Assembly: GCF_900142665.1 (NCBI RefSeq)
Contig: NZ_FRBR01000012.1
Location: forward strand, 1-64,000
Direction of reading: 5' to 3'
DNA: 64,000 nucleotides
DNA from: Roseovarius pacificus
GTDB lineage: Bacteria > Pseudomonadota > Alphaproteobacteria > Rhodobacterales > Rhodobacteraceae
Made by a program: the position numbers and the translations under genes. A model generated the notes under the pieces. It was given only the letters and a program-made list of their open reading frames with translations, did not search any database and was not told the origin of the DNA. Below, piece after piece: positions 1-11,241 of the stretch. Positions within the stretch are counted from its first letter, which is position 1. Each line of letters begins with the position of its first letter.

Positions 1-19
1 CTGTCAAAGTCCGTCTGCT

Positions 20-60
20 CAAGATCGCCTCCCGTTTTTGATCTTGAATCAAACGGAGGC
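20..60. repeat. Overlapping inverted repeats at the window edge
   Basis: A perfect 7-bp inverted repeat, CAAGATC at 20-26 and GATCTTG at 40-46, overlaps a longer imperfect stem, 27-42 against 48-60 (GCCTCC...GGAGGC). The two hairpins exclude each other because they share bases 40-42. It could be a terminator or attenuator of a gene lying before the window, but there is no clear T-run and the flanking gene is not visible. Confidence 0.4.
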
Positions 61-79
61 TGATTTGGGAATCCCCTAA

Positions 80-298
80 ATGCAGACGCCGCCTAGGGTA
101 TGTGCTACAAAAATAGCTGCCTCGATTAGGCATGTTATCCCTGATACAGGCTTGACCTCACTGGAGATGTACGGAATTCGATCTCTGATCCTTCATGCAA
201 TCGAAAACAAGGCCTTCTTTGACTGGGAAATGCCGACGTTGACAGGGTTCAATGCTACGCAATTCAAAGCGATAGCAGACAAACTTCCACGAGAATAA
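80..298 (+). CDS. Small hypothetical protein, 72 aa
   Basis: This is an open frame of 72 residues with no family that I recognise and no membrane segment or signal peptide. The composition is mixed and partly amphipathic, with the stretch FDWEMPTLTGF near the middle. The surrounding DNA is clearly AT-richer than the rest of the window, which makes chance open frames less likely here than in the GC-rich part, but no good ribosome-binding site precedes the ATG. It may be a real small gene, a remnant of acquired DNA, or spurious. Confidence 0.3.
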   Translation: MQTPPRVCATKIAASIRHVIPDTGLTSLEMYGIRSLILHAIENKAFFDWEMPTLTGFNATQFKAIADKLPRE

Positions 299-444
299 AA
301 CCATGTCGCTGGGTGATCAATGCCAAATCGCTCGTCTGAGCCACGAGACAAGAAGCATCTTGTCAGCCCTTGGATCGACAACCAAATGACCCTTTGTCTA
401 TTATTTCGTCAAAGCGGACCTTGGCACGCTTATAGCGAACGTCC

Positions 445-497
445 GAAAAGTCCGCATAGCAGCCATCGGCACCAATTACAGCGATTGTCAGGATTGA
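445..497. repeat. Left copy of 53-bp direct repeat flanking the lysE-type gene
   Basis: The sequence GAAAAGTCCGCATAGCAGCC and what follows to 497 recurs in the same orientation at 1254-1306. The copies differ only at a few bases in the middle (near 475-483 against 1284-1292). The two copies bracket the LysE-family gene at 606-1232. Only this short part is present on the left, whereas the right copy continues into a longer dispersed repeat. Confidence 0.75.
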
Positions 498-605
498 GGC
501 CTACCTGCTCGTTAGTCGGGGGATAGCGAATGACCGCTCTTTGTGCTTGTTTTCAAGTGTGATCTATGGATTGCTCAAACTTCAAGTGAATATGGAGAAA
601 TTTCA

Positions 606-1232
606 ATGATCGACCCTGCTGTTTTATTTACCTATTCGTTGATCGTTTTGGGCTTCGTGTTCATCCCTGGCCCCGCGACGCTGTTGACGGTCGCTCGGGC
701 CACCACCTCGGGGACGAAAGTGGGCATCGCGACGGGCGCGGGTATCACGGCTGGCGACTTCCTTCACACCATCATGGCTGTTGTCGGCATCTCGGCAATC
801 ATCGCGGCATCCGCGACGCTGTTCACGGTGGTAAAGTATCTCGGCGCGGCATATCTCGTTTATCTTGGCTTGAAAGCTATTTTCGAGAAAGGCTCGGTCG
901 ATCTGGGCCAAGGACGTGTTCCGATCACTGCTGCTCAAGCCTTCAGGCAGGCGATCTTGGCTGAAGTCCTGAATCCCAAGACAGCGCTCTTCTTTCTTGC
1001 ATTTCTTCCGCAGTTCGTTGCACCCGAGAAAGGCTTTGTGGTCATGCAACTCACTGTTTTGGGAGTGGTCTTCGCCTTAATCGGTTTCTTCAGTACAATC
1101 GTGTATTCGGTTGCTGCCGGGGGGCTTGGAAACTTTCTCCGCCGCAACCCGACCGTCCTCAAGTGGCAGGGCAAGGTTGTTGGCAGTATCTACTGCACAT
1201 TGGGTGTTCGTCTCGCCCTGCAAGAGCGGTAG
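606..1232 (+). CDS. LysE/RhtB-family amino-acid or metabolite exporter
   Basis: The 208-residue product has the size and pattern of LysE/RhtB exporters, inner-membrane proteins that export amino acids or homoserine lactones using the ion gradient. Features seen are FIPGPATLLTVARATTSGTKVG near the N terminus (the family's PGP motif), about six hydrophobic segments, and LNPKTALFFLAFLPQFV near the middle (family NPK motif). The ATG at 606 is preferred over an open frame extending to 543 because GGAG lies 8 bases upstream and the family begins at this point. The gene stands alone in an AT-richer patch between two direct repeats, suggesting acquisition. The substrate cannot be told from sequence. 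Confidence 0.85.
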   Translation: MIDPAVLFTYSLIVLGFVFIPGPATLLTVARATTSGTKVGIATGAGITAGDFLHTIMAVVGISAIIAASATLFTVVKYLGAAYLVYLGLKAIFEKGSVDLGQGRVPITAAQAFRQAILAEVLNPKTALFFLAFLPQFVAPEKGFVVMQLTVLGVVFALIGFFSTIVYSVAAGGLGNFLRRNPTVLKWQGKVVGSIYCTLGVRLALQER

Positions 1233-1253
1233 GCAGACCTTCAGGTAACGACA

Positions 1254-1488
1254 GAAAAGTCCGCATAGCAGCCATCGGCACCATGTCCGGCGATTGTCAG
1301 GATTGAAACCGCAGAGGTCTTCCCACCCGCGCGAAACAGCGCCGAAGGCGCCGCGCATCGCCAGACCGCCTGCACGGGCTGGCGATTGGGTGAGGTCCGC
1401 GCGCCGTTCCGGCCTCTTTCGGATTTGGCTGGGATAAACTGCAAAGAATGGCCGTTCGATCGCCATCCCGCGGTCTGGCGATGCGCGG
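1254..1488. repeat. Dispersed intergenic repeat with 19-bp perfect inverted repeat
   Basis: The segment opens with the right copy of the 53-bp direct repeat (1254-1306). It ends with a perfect 19-bp inverted repeat, 1351-1369 (CCGCGCATCGCCAGACCGC) against 1470-1488, enclosing 100 bases. No transposase is encoded. From memory, very similar intergenic sequence occurs in many Roseobacter-group genomes, so I call it a dispersed non-coding or degenerate element. The open frames across it on both strands look like by-products. Confidence 0.6.
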
Positions 1489-1500
1489 CCTGGCTTCCTG

Positions 1501-1830
1501 TCAGGCCCGTGCGCGGATCAGGCCGGGCAGACAGCCGAGGGCGATGCCGATGCCGTCGGCCAGCAGGTCGGCCCATTCGGCTGTGCGTCCGAAAGAGGGC
1601 TGGATCAGTTCGATCCCGCCGCCATAGGCCAGCGCCAGCGGCGCGAGCCAGAGCGCGCTGCGTGCCCGCACCCATGTCAGCGGCAGGACCAGCACGGCGA
1701 AGGCCGCGGCATGCATGAGTTTATCGACATAAGGCATCGGCGGGCCGGGCGGCCCCGGCGGGCTGAGCGTGCCCCAGCCGATCAGGAGGGCGAGGGCGAG
1801 GGTGAGGGCGACAGCGGTTTTGTACGGCAC
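1501..1830 (-). CDS. VanZ-like small membrane protein
   Basis: The product of about 109 residues has three to four hydrophobic segments and the VanZ-type pattern PYVDKLMHAAAF followed by a second helix and ELIQPSFGRTAEWADLLADGIGIALG. VanZ-like proteins are small integral membrane proteins of mostly unknown role; the name comes from teicoplanin resistance in enterococci, but this proves nothing about resistance here. The frame is open much further upstream (to 2031), but that part is Arg/Ser-rich and unlike the family. I therefore place the start at the GTG at 1828-1830. It stands alone, opposite to the atp operon. Confidence 0.65.
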   Translation of the reverse strand: MPYKTAVALTLALALLIGWGTLSPPGPPGPPMPYVDKLMHAAAFAVLVLPLTWVRARSALWLAPLALAYGGGIELIQPSFGRTAEWADLLADGIGIALGCLPGLIRARA

Positions 1831-2213
1831 GGGCGGGCGATCCTTGTGAAATCGGTGCGCGGACCGGGTTACACTGCCTTGCCGGGGGCGAAAACACCGG
1901 GTTTCGGGTGATAGCGATAACGACCGCGCCTGCCGCGCGGGCAAGGGTGACGCGAAGGAATCGCGAAAAGTCGGAAAATTCATAACATTTTCAATCAGCA
2001 AATTTCGCGCAAACGGTCGCACTTGGCGCAAGTATATGAAAACACGTGGTATTCGACGGTGTGCAATGGTTTTCCTGTAGCTTGCTAGGTGCGCAAGGCT
2101 CTGCTACACCGCGTTCAAATTTCGGTGTTTTAATATCTGAATACCTGTCAACGCCCCCGGACGCATGGAAATGCTGTGCGCGGAACCGGGGCCAGAAAAT
2201 CGGAAGGGTGGAC
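1831..2213. other. Intergenic region upstream of the atp operon
   Basis: About 380 bases lie between the divergent VanZ-like gene and atpH. The part from about 1960 to 2130 is AT-rich compared with its surroundings and is the likely promoter region of the atp operon. No conserved small gene is seen; open frames crossing it are extensions of the flanking frames. Confidence 0.6.
2082..2110 (+). promoter_or_regulatory. Candidate sigma-70-type promoter of the atp operon
   Basis: TTGCTA at 2082-2087 and TACACC at 2105-2110 are separated by exactly 17 bases, in an AT-richer region about 105 bases before the atpH start. Both boxes match the consensus only partly, which is common in alphaproteobacteria. 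This is a pattern-based prediction. Confidence 0.4.
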
Positions 2214-2774
2214 GTGTCCGAACCAGCTTCGATCTCCTCCGGCATCGCCGAGCGCTATGCCACCGCCATTTTCGAGATTGCGAAAGAGAGCAAATCTCTG
2301 CCCAAGCTTGAATCCAACATTGCCGATCTCGCCGCCGCGCTGGACAGCAGCGAAGAGCTGCGCGAGGTCATCGCCTCGCCGGTGCTGTCGCGCGCCGAGC
2401 AGGGCAAGGTCATGGCCGCGCTGGCCAAGAAGATGAAACTCGAACCGGCGATGGGCAACGGGCTGGCCGTGATGGCCGGGAAGCGCCGCCTGTTCGTGCT
2501 GCCGCAGCTGCTGACCCGGCTGTCGGACATGATCGCCGAGGACAAGGGTGAAGTTACCGCGCAGGTGACCAGCGCCAAGGCGCTGACCAAGACACAGGCA
2601 GACAAGCTGGCGAAGACGCTGAAGGCGCGCGTGGGCAAGGACGTCAAGATCAATGCGACCGTCGATGAAACTCTCATCGGTGGTCTCGTCGTAAAGGTGG
2701 GCTCGAAGATGATCGACACCTCGATCCGCTCGCGCCTGAATTCCCTACAGAATGCAATGAAAGAGGTCGGATAA
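2214..2774 (+). CDS. atpH: ATP synthase F1 subunit delta
   Basis: The 186-residue product is the delta subunit (OSCP homologue), part of the peripheral stalk joining F1 to F0. It opens with SEPASISSGIAERYATAIFEIA, typical of the alphaproteobacterial subunit, and ends with a conserved part around GGLVVKVGSKMIDTSIRSRL. I choose GTG at 2214 because GGAAGGG lies 5 bases before it and the length then fits the family; upstream in-frame ATGs would add unrelated residues. It is first in atpHAGDC, and its TAA directly abuts the atpA ATG. F0 genes are absent, as is usual in alphaproteobacteria, where they form a separate operon. Confidence 0.95.
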   Translation: MSEPASISSGIAERYATAIFEIAKESKSLPKLESNIADLAAALDSSEELREVIASPVLSRAEQGKVMAALAKKMKLEPAMGNGLAVMAGKRRLFVLPQLLTRLSDMIAEDKGEVTAQVTSAKALTKTQADKLAKTLKARVGKDVKINATVDETLIGGLVVKVGSKMIDTSIRSRLNSLQNAMKEVG

Positions 2775-4313
<1,539 letters not shown>

Positions 4314-4328
4314 GGGGGAGATAAGGCA

Positions 4329-6661
<2,333 letters not shown>

Positions 6662-6724
6662 TGAACGCCTGTCCGACCCCGGATCGCTTTGGTCCGGGGA
6701 AGGGCAAGACAAGGAGGCCCGAGA

Positions 6725-7150
6725 ATGGCTGAAACAGTGCAATTCGATCTGGTGTCGCCCGAGCGGCGTCTGGTTTCGGTCGAGGCGACGGAAGTACGTA
6801 TCCCCGGCGCCGAGGGCGATCTGACGGCCATGGCCCAGCACAGCCCGCTGATCACCACGCTGCGCCCCGGTATCCTGACGGTGTCGGGCCCCGAGGGCGA
6901 GGCCGAGTATGTCGTGACCGGCGGTTTTGCCGAGATCGGTGCCGACAGCGTGTCGGTTCTGGCCGAAAAGGCGATCCCGAGCGGTGACATGACGCAAGAG
7001 CATTTCAAGGCGCTTGTGGACGAGGCCACCGACAAGCTGGCCAAGGCGCAGGAAACCTTCGTCAACGAGCCCGGCCCGGTGGACGACGCGGCCAAGCTGC
7101 TGTCGGACATGGTGGCGATGGGGGATCATATCGGCCTGTCGGCCAACTGA
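6725..7150 (+). CDS. atpC: ATP synthase F1 subunit epsilon
   Basis: The 141-residue product is the epsilon subunit, which sits on the rotor and regulates ATP hydrolysis. The N-terminal beta-sandwich reads [18 protein letters not shown] and continues with [24 protein letters not shown]. The start at 6725 has AGGAGG about 8 bases upstream; an in-frame ATG at 6689 would add a 12-residue Arg-rich tail not seen in the family. It is the last gene of the operon and is followed at once by a strong terminator. Confidence 0.96.
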   Translation: MAETVQFDLVSPERRLVSVEATEVRIPGAEGDLTAMAQHSPLITTLRPGILTVSGPEGEAEYVVTGGFAEIGADSVSVLAEKAIPSGDMTQEHFKALVDEATDKLAKAQETFVNEPGPVDDAAKLLSDMVAMGDHIGLSAN

Positions 7151-7175
7151 TCCGCCGCGAGACCGCGAGATTGCG

Positions 7176-7204
7176 AAAGGCCCGCCCGGTGTGGCGGGCC
7201 TTTT
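7176..7204 (+). terminator. Rho-independent terminator of the atp operon
   Basis: AAAGGCCCGCC (7176-7186) pairs perfectly with GGCGGGCCTTT (7193-7203) around a six-base loop and runs into TTTT. It lies 25 bases after atpC and would end the operon. Because the stem has A on one side and T on the other, it could also terminate the convergent SDR gene. Confidence 0.85.
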
Positions 7205-7219
7205 GCCGTTTGGGGGGCC

Positions 7220-7963
7220 TCAGACGTGTTGCGCGCCGTTCACTTCGATCTCGGCACCCGACACGTAGGAGCTTTGATCGGAGCAGAGGTAATAGATGGC
7301 GTCGGCCACTTCGGAGGGCTGGCCGAGGCGGCGCAGGGGCAGGCGTTCGACGATCTTGTCGGTGCCTTCGCTGAGGATGCTGGTTTCGACCTCGCCGGGC
7401 GCGATGGCGTTGACGCGCACGCCCGAGGGGCCGAAATCATGCGCCATTTCGCGGGTCAGCGCGGCCAGGGCGGCCTTGGAGGTGGCATAGGCGGCCCCGG
7501 CAAAGGGATGCACCCGCGATCCGGCGATGGAGGTGACGTTGACCACCGCGCCGCGCGCCGCCGACAGTTCGGGGATCAGCCCGCGCGCCAGCACCACGGG
7601 GGCGAAGAAATTGACGTGAAACACCTGCCCCCAGGCATCGAGTTCGGTGTCGATGGTGTTGAGCCGCTCGCCCTCGGGGCCCTTGGGCGAGATGCCCGCA
7701 TTGTTGACCAGCGCGTGCAGTTTCCCGCCCTCGAGCCGGGCGCGGATTTCCTCGACGGCGGCGATGGTCTGGCGAGGGTCGGACAGGTCGACCTGGATGT
7801 GATCCTGCTCGCCGCTGGGCCAGGGGCATTCGGTGGAAAAGGGTTGGCGTGAGCAACTGATGACGCGCCAGCCCTCGTCGGCGAATTTTCGCACGGTGGC
7901 GTGGCCGATTCCGCGGCTTGCGCCGGTCAGGAGCAGGGTCTTGCGTTGGTCGGTGTCTGGCAT
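7220..7963 (-). CDS. Short-chain dehydrogenase/reductase (SDR)
   Basis: The 247-residue product is a classical SDR oxidoreductase using NAD(P)H. It shows the cofactor motif TGASRGIGHA near the N terminus, NNAGISPKG, the active-site Ser in NVTSIAGS, the YATSK catalytic Tyr/Lys pair, and a C-terminal PSEVADAIYYLCSDQSSYVSG segment typical of the family. The frame is open far upstream, but homology-like sequence begins at MPDTDQRKTLLLTG, so the ATG at 7961-7963 is used. The substrate cannot be deduced. The gene converges on the atp operon. Confidence 0.85.
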   Translation of the reverse strand: MPDTDQRKTLLLTGASRGIGHATVRKFADEGWRVISCSRQPFSTECPWPSGEQDHIQVDLSDPRQTIAAVEEIRARLEGGKLHALVNNAGISPKGPEGERLNTIDTELDAWGQVFHVNFFAPVVLARGLIPELSAARGAVVNVTSIAGSRVHPFAGAAYATSKAALAALTREMAHDFGPSGVRVNAIAPGEVETSILSEGTDKIVERLPLRRLGQPSEVADAIYYLCSDQSSYVSGAEIEVNGAQHV

Positions 7964-8128
7964 GGGGCGGTCCATCCTGTTGATCCGAGGGCGATTTTGT
8001 GGGCGGGGCGGAGCGATTGCAACAGGGAAACCGGCAGCGGAGGCGGCGGGATTTCGATTTTGCCTTTTCGCCTTCTCAATCCTGCCCAAAAGACGTATTA
8101 CAGCAGGCCGGGAAAGCAAGGCCGTGTG

Positions 8129-8479
8129 ATGAAACATCTGACCAGTCAATCCATCGGAATCGATCAGGGCGATGACGTGCTGTTCTCGGATTACGAGGAT
8201 GGCGGCAAGATGTGGACCGGGGAAGGGGCGCGCGAGCGGCGCAAATCCCTGACCTTCCGCGAGCCCTTCAGATCGGCGCCGGTGGTGCATGTTTCGCTGT
8301 CGATGTGGGACATGGACAGCGCGACCAATGCACGTGCGGACGTGGCTGCCGAAAAGATCACGGCCAACGGGTTCGACGTGGTGTTCCGCACATGGGGCGA
8401 TACGCGCGTGGCGCGGGCACGCATCCGCTGGATGGCGATCGGAGAGTTGCAGCACGAGGACGACTGGCAGCTTTACTGA
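8129..8479 (+). CDS. H-type lectin domain protein
   Basis: The 116-residue product consists almost wholly of an H-type lectin-like domain: REPFRSAPVVHVSLSMWDMD resembles the start of the beta-sandwich, and VVFRTWGDTRVARARIRWMAIG its C-terminal strands. In animals such domains bind N-acetylgalactosamine. Bacterial single-domain versions are common in Rhodobacterales with unknown role. No signal peptide is present, so it is probably cytoplasmic or exported by another route. An in-frame ORF opens at 7901, but only the part from ATG 8129 looks like the family. Confidence 0.75.
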   Translation: MKHLTSQSIGIDQGDDVLFSDYEDGGKMWTGEGARERRKSLTFREPFRSAPVVHVSLSMWDMDSATNARADVAAEKITANGFDVVFRTWGDTRVARARIRWMAIGELQHEDDWQLY

Positions 8480-8550
8480 CGCGCCGGGCCGTGCCGCCTG
8501 GTATAAGCACTGATTGCCATGACGTCCGGCGACCGGCCCGGTGCGCAGAT

Positions 8551-8591
8551 CCGCCGGATCGCCTGCGATCCGGTTCGCGCCCGACCCCGCC
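8551..8591. repeat. 41-bp palindromic repeat, copy 1
   Basis: These 41 bases are identical to 13801-13841 and lie between convergent genes. Each copy contains a perfect hairpin, CCGGATCGC-CT-GCGATCCGG, followed by a GTTCGCGCCCGACCCCGCC tail. It is a REP-like intergenic element; a role in transcript ends is possible but not shown. Confidence 0.8.
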
Positions 8592-8624
8592 GGTGCATTT
8601 TATCCCAATAGTGCGATCCTGCGC

Positions 8625-9641
8625 TTAGTGGCCGAACTGGCCCTCGTAGATCGGTTCGAGCGTGGGCGTGTCGAACAGCGACGACACCGAGGTGCCGTTC
8701 CAAATGTTCAGGATCGCCTGCGCCAGAATGGGCGCGGTGGGGATGATGCGGATGTTCGGTGCGGCCTTGACCGGGTCGGTCGGCTGGATCGTGTCGGTGA
8801 TGACCAGCGATTTCATGACCGAGTTGGTGATCCGTTCGACCGCCGGGCCGGACAACACGCCGTGGGTGATATAGGCGTGGACCTCGGCGGCACCCTGATC
8901 GAGCAGCACCTGCGCGGCCTTGCAGAGCGTTCCGGCGGTGTCGCAGATATCGTCGACAATCACGCATTTCTTGCCGGTCACATCGCCGATGACGGTCATT
9001 TCCGCGACTTCGCCGGCTTTCTCGCGGCGTTTGTCGACGATGGCGAGCGGCGCTTCGATCCGCTTGGCCAGTTCGCGGGCACGGGCCACGCCGCCGACAT
9101 CGGGCGAGACAATCATCACGTCATCGAGCGAGTCCCGGAAATGTTCCCTGATGTCGAGCGCGAAGATCGGCGCGGCATAGAGGTTGTCCACGGGGATGTC
9201 GAAGAAGCCCTGAATCTGGGTGGCGTGCAGGTCCATCGTGAGAATCCGCTCGATCCCGGCTTCGACCAGCATGTTCGCCACCAGCTTGGCCGAGATGGGC
9301 GTGCGGGCCTTGGAGCGGCGATCCTGACGGGCATAGCCGAAATAGGGGATCACGGCGGTGATGCGCTTGGCCGAGGAGCGGCGCAGCGCGTCGGACATGA
9401 TCAGCAGCTCCATCAGGTTGTCGTTGGCCGGGTTCGAGGTGGACTGGACGATGAACATGTCCTCGCCCCGGACGTTTTCATAAACCTCGACGAAGACCTC
9501 CTGATCGTTGAAGCGTTCGACGCGGGCATCGACCAGCCCGACATTGACGCCGCGATGCATGGACATGCGGCGGGCGATCGCGTTGGCAAGCGGCTTGTTG
9601 GCGTTGCCGGTGATCAGTTTCGGCTCTGGCGTGGTCGGCAT
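8625..9641 (-). CDS. prs: Ribose-phosphate pyrophosphokinase
   Basis: The 338-residue product makes PRPP from ribose 5-phosphate and ATP, feeding purine, pyrimidine, histidine, tryptophan and NAD synthesis. It shows the conserved [20 protein letters not shown] region, the flexible-loop region [20 protein letters not shown], and the PRPP-binding loop [18 protein letters not shown]. The length is usual for alphaproteobacteria. It is transcribed away from the gene at 9747, with about 105 bases between them that must hold both promoters. Confidence 0.97.
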   Translation of the reverse strand: MPTTPEPKLITGNANKPLANAIARRMSMHRGVNVGLVDARVERFNDQEVFVEVYENVRGEDMFIVQSTSNPANDNLMELLIMSDALRRSSAKRITAVIPYFGYARQDRRSKARTPISAKLVANMLVEAGIERILTMDLHATQIQGFFDIPVDNLYAAPIFALDIREHFRDSLDDVMIVSPDVGGVARARELAKRIEAPLAIVDKRREKAGEVAEMTVIGDVTGKKCVIVDDICDTAGTLCKAAQVLLDQGAAEVHAYITHGVLSGPAVERITNSVMKSLVITDTIQPTDPVKAAPNIRIIPTAPILAQAILNIWNGTSVSSLFDTPTLEPIYEGQFGH

Positions 9642-9746
9642 TGGACAGGTCCCCGAGGTGGTCTGTTAACAGATTCGTGACGTTGAACTTCGCTTAGCAT
9701 GGGCGTAGCGTCGGGCAAAGATATGCCAAGGGGGGTAATCGCGAAA

Positions 9747-10349
9747 ATGGCTCATCATATCGACTATTATTTCTCGACCCTGTCGCCCTATGCCTATCTG
9801 GCGGGCAGCCGTCTGGAAGAGATCGCCCAGAACCACGGCGCGAGCATCACCTACAAGCCGCTGGACATCATGCAGCTTTTCCCGCGCACGGGCGGGGCCG
9901 CCCCCAAGGACAGGCACCCGGTGCGCATGGCCTATCGCGCACAGGAATTGCCGCGTCAGGCGAAAAAGGCGGGTATGGCGCTGAATTTTCAGCCCGCGCA
10001 CTGGCCGACCAACGCCGCGCCCTCGTCCTATGCGATCATCGCGGCGCAGGCGGACGGATCGGGCGATCTGGGGGCGCTGGTGCACGGGATTTTGCGGGCT
10101 TGCTGGGCCGAGGATCGCGATATCGCGCAGGACGACGTGATCCGCGACTGTCTGGAGCAGGCGGGATTCGATCCGAAACTGGCCGATAGCGGGCTTTTGA
10201 GCGGGGCCGAGACCTATGCCGCCAATCTGGAAGAGGCGGTTGCCGCCAATGTCTTTGGCGCGCCGTTCTACGTGGTCGACAGCGGGCAGAGTTTCTGGGG
10301 ACAGGACCGGCTGGACGATCTGGACATGCATCTGGCGGGCAAGCTGTAG
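9747..10349 (+). CDS. 2-hydroxychromene-2-carboxylate isomerase family protein (DsbA-like fold)
   Basis: The 200-residue product belongs to the kappa-class GST/DsbA-like family of HCCA isomerases, which act in naphthalene degradation in some species but usually have unknown substrates. It begins HHIDYYFSTLSPYAYLAGSR, where the Ser of the S-P-Y motif corresponds to the glutathione-activating serine, and ends with NVFGAPFYVVDSGQSFWGQDRLDDLD, the family signature. ATG 9747 is chosen over 9699 because the fold begins there. The next gene starts 3 bases after its stop, so the two are co-transcribed. Confidence 0.85.
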   Translation: MAHHIDYYFSTLSPYAYLAGSRLEEIAQNHGASITYKPLDIMQLFPRTGGAAPKDRHPVRMAYRAQELPRQAKKAGMALNFQPAHWPTNAAPSSYAIIAAQADGSGDLGALVHGILRACWAEDRDIAQDDVIRDCLEQAGFDPKLADSGLLSGAETYAANLEEAVAANVFGAPFYVVDSGQSFWGQDRLDDLDMHLAGKL

Positions 10350-10352
10350 CGC

Positions 10353-11150
10353 ATGCCACGGGACGAGCGGGCGGGGTTTCCGACCTATTGGACGACATAC
10401 GGAACGGGCCCGCGCAATGCGCTGGCGATCCATTGTTCGCTGGCGCATTCCGGCGCGTGGGGGGCGATGGCGCAGCACCTGTCCGACAGGCTGAGCCTGC
10501 GGGCCTTTGACGTTCCGGGCCACGGGCGCAGTGCGCCCTGGGACGGGCGCGGCGAGATTCAGGAGCTGACGGCGCGCATTGCCGCCGATCTGTGCGAGGG
10601 GCCGACCGATCTGATCGGGCATTCCTTCGGTGCGACGGTCGCCTTGCGGCTGGCGGTGATGCGCCCCGATCTGGTGCGTTCGCTGGTGTTGATCGAGCCG
10701 GTGTTCTTTGCCGCCGGGTTTGCCGATGCGCCCGAGGCGCGGGCGGAATTCGAGCGGGACATGGCGGATTATGCCGCGGCGATGGCGCAGGGCGACCGGA
10801 TGGCGGCGGCGCGGGCCTTTACCGACCTTTGGGGCAACGGCGCGCGCTGGGAGGCGATCCCCGAGGTGCTGCGCAACTCAATGGCGGCGCAGATGCCGCT
10901 GATCGAAGCGACGGAGCCGGTTCTTTATGACGATGCGGCGGGCCTGTTGAACGAGGGCGTGTTGCAGGCGGTAAAGGCGCCGGTCTTGTTGATCGAGGGA
11001 AGTGAATCGCCCGGCATCATCGGCCATGTCGACGCGGCGCTGGCGGCGCGGCTGCCGGATGCGCGGCGGGCGGTCATTTCAGGCGCCGGGCACATGGCGC
11101 CGATCACCCATCCTGCGCAGGTCGCGTCCGAGGTGTTGCGGTTCTTGTGA
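10353..11150 (+). CDS. Alpha/beta-fold hydrolase
   Basis: The 265-residue product has the alpha/beta-hydrolase pattern: an oxyanion region LAIHCSLAHSGAW, the FDVPGHGRS strand, the nucleophile elbow GHSFGA with Ser, a later acid in LIEGSESPG, and the catalytic His in ISGAGHMAPITHP. Such enzymes cleave esters, lactones or other bonds, and the substrate is not readable here. It is translationally close to the upstream isomerase-like gene. Confidence 0.85.
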   Translation: MPRDERAGFPTYWTTYGTGPRNALAIHCSLAHSGAWGAMAQHLSDRLSLRAFDVPGHGRSAPWDGRGEIQELTARIAADLCEGPTDLIGHSFGATVALRLAVMRPDLVRSLVLIEPVFFAAGFADAPEARAEFERDMADYAAAMAQGDRMAAARAFTDLWGNGARWEAIPEVLRNSMAAQMPLIEATEPVLYDDAAGLLNEGVLQAVKAPVLLIEGSESPGIIGHVDAALAARLPDARRAVISGAGHMAPITHPAQVASEVLRFL

Positions 11151-11168
11151 GGGGGGTGTGACGGGAAT

Positions 11169-11234
11169 GGGGGCTCTGCCCCCGTCGCCGCAAGCGGCGA
11201 CTCCCCCGGGATACTTCCGGCAAGAAGAAGGGGC
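11169..11234. repeat. Double-hairpin dispersed repeat, copy A
   Basis: Two adjacent hairpins, GGGGGC-TCT-GCCCCC (11169-11183) and GTCGCCGC-AA-GCGGCGAC (11184-11201), are followed by CTCCCCCGGGATACTTCC and GGCAAGAAGAAGGGG. The same arrangement occurs inverted at 20815-20879, and related forms at 46005-46060 and 61619-61686. This copy lies between convergent genes, where it may end transcripts. Confidence 0.8.
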
Positions 11235-11241
11235 GGGCGCT

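Noticed and set aside
320-526. A 68-residue frame before the LysE gene
   Set aside because: It runs through the 53-bp direct repeat, lacks a good ribosome-binding site and shows no family. It is probably by-product sequence of the repeat.
1386-1718. Arg-rich frames across the dispersed repeat and the VanZ-like gene
   Set aside because: They lie in the inverted-repeat element or antisense to the VanZ-like gene, with no known domain.
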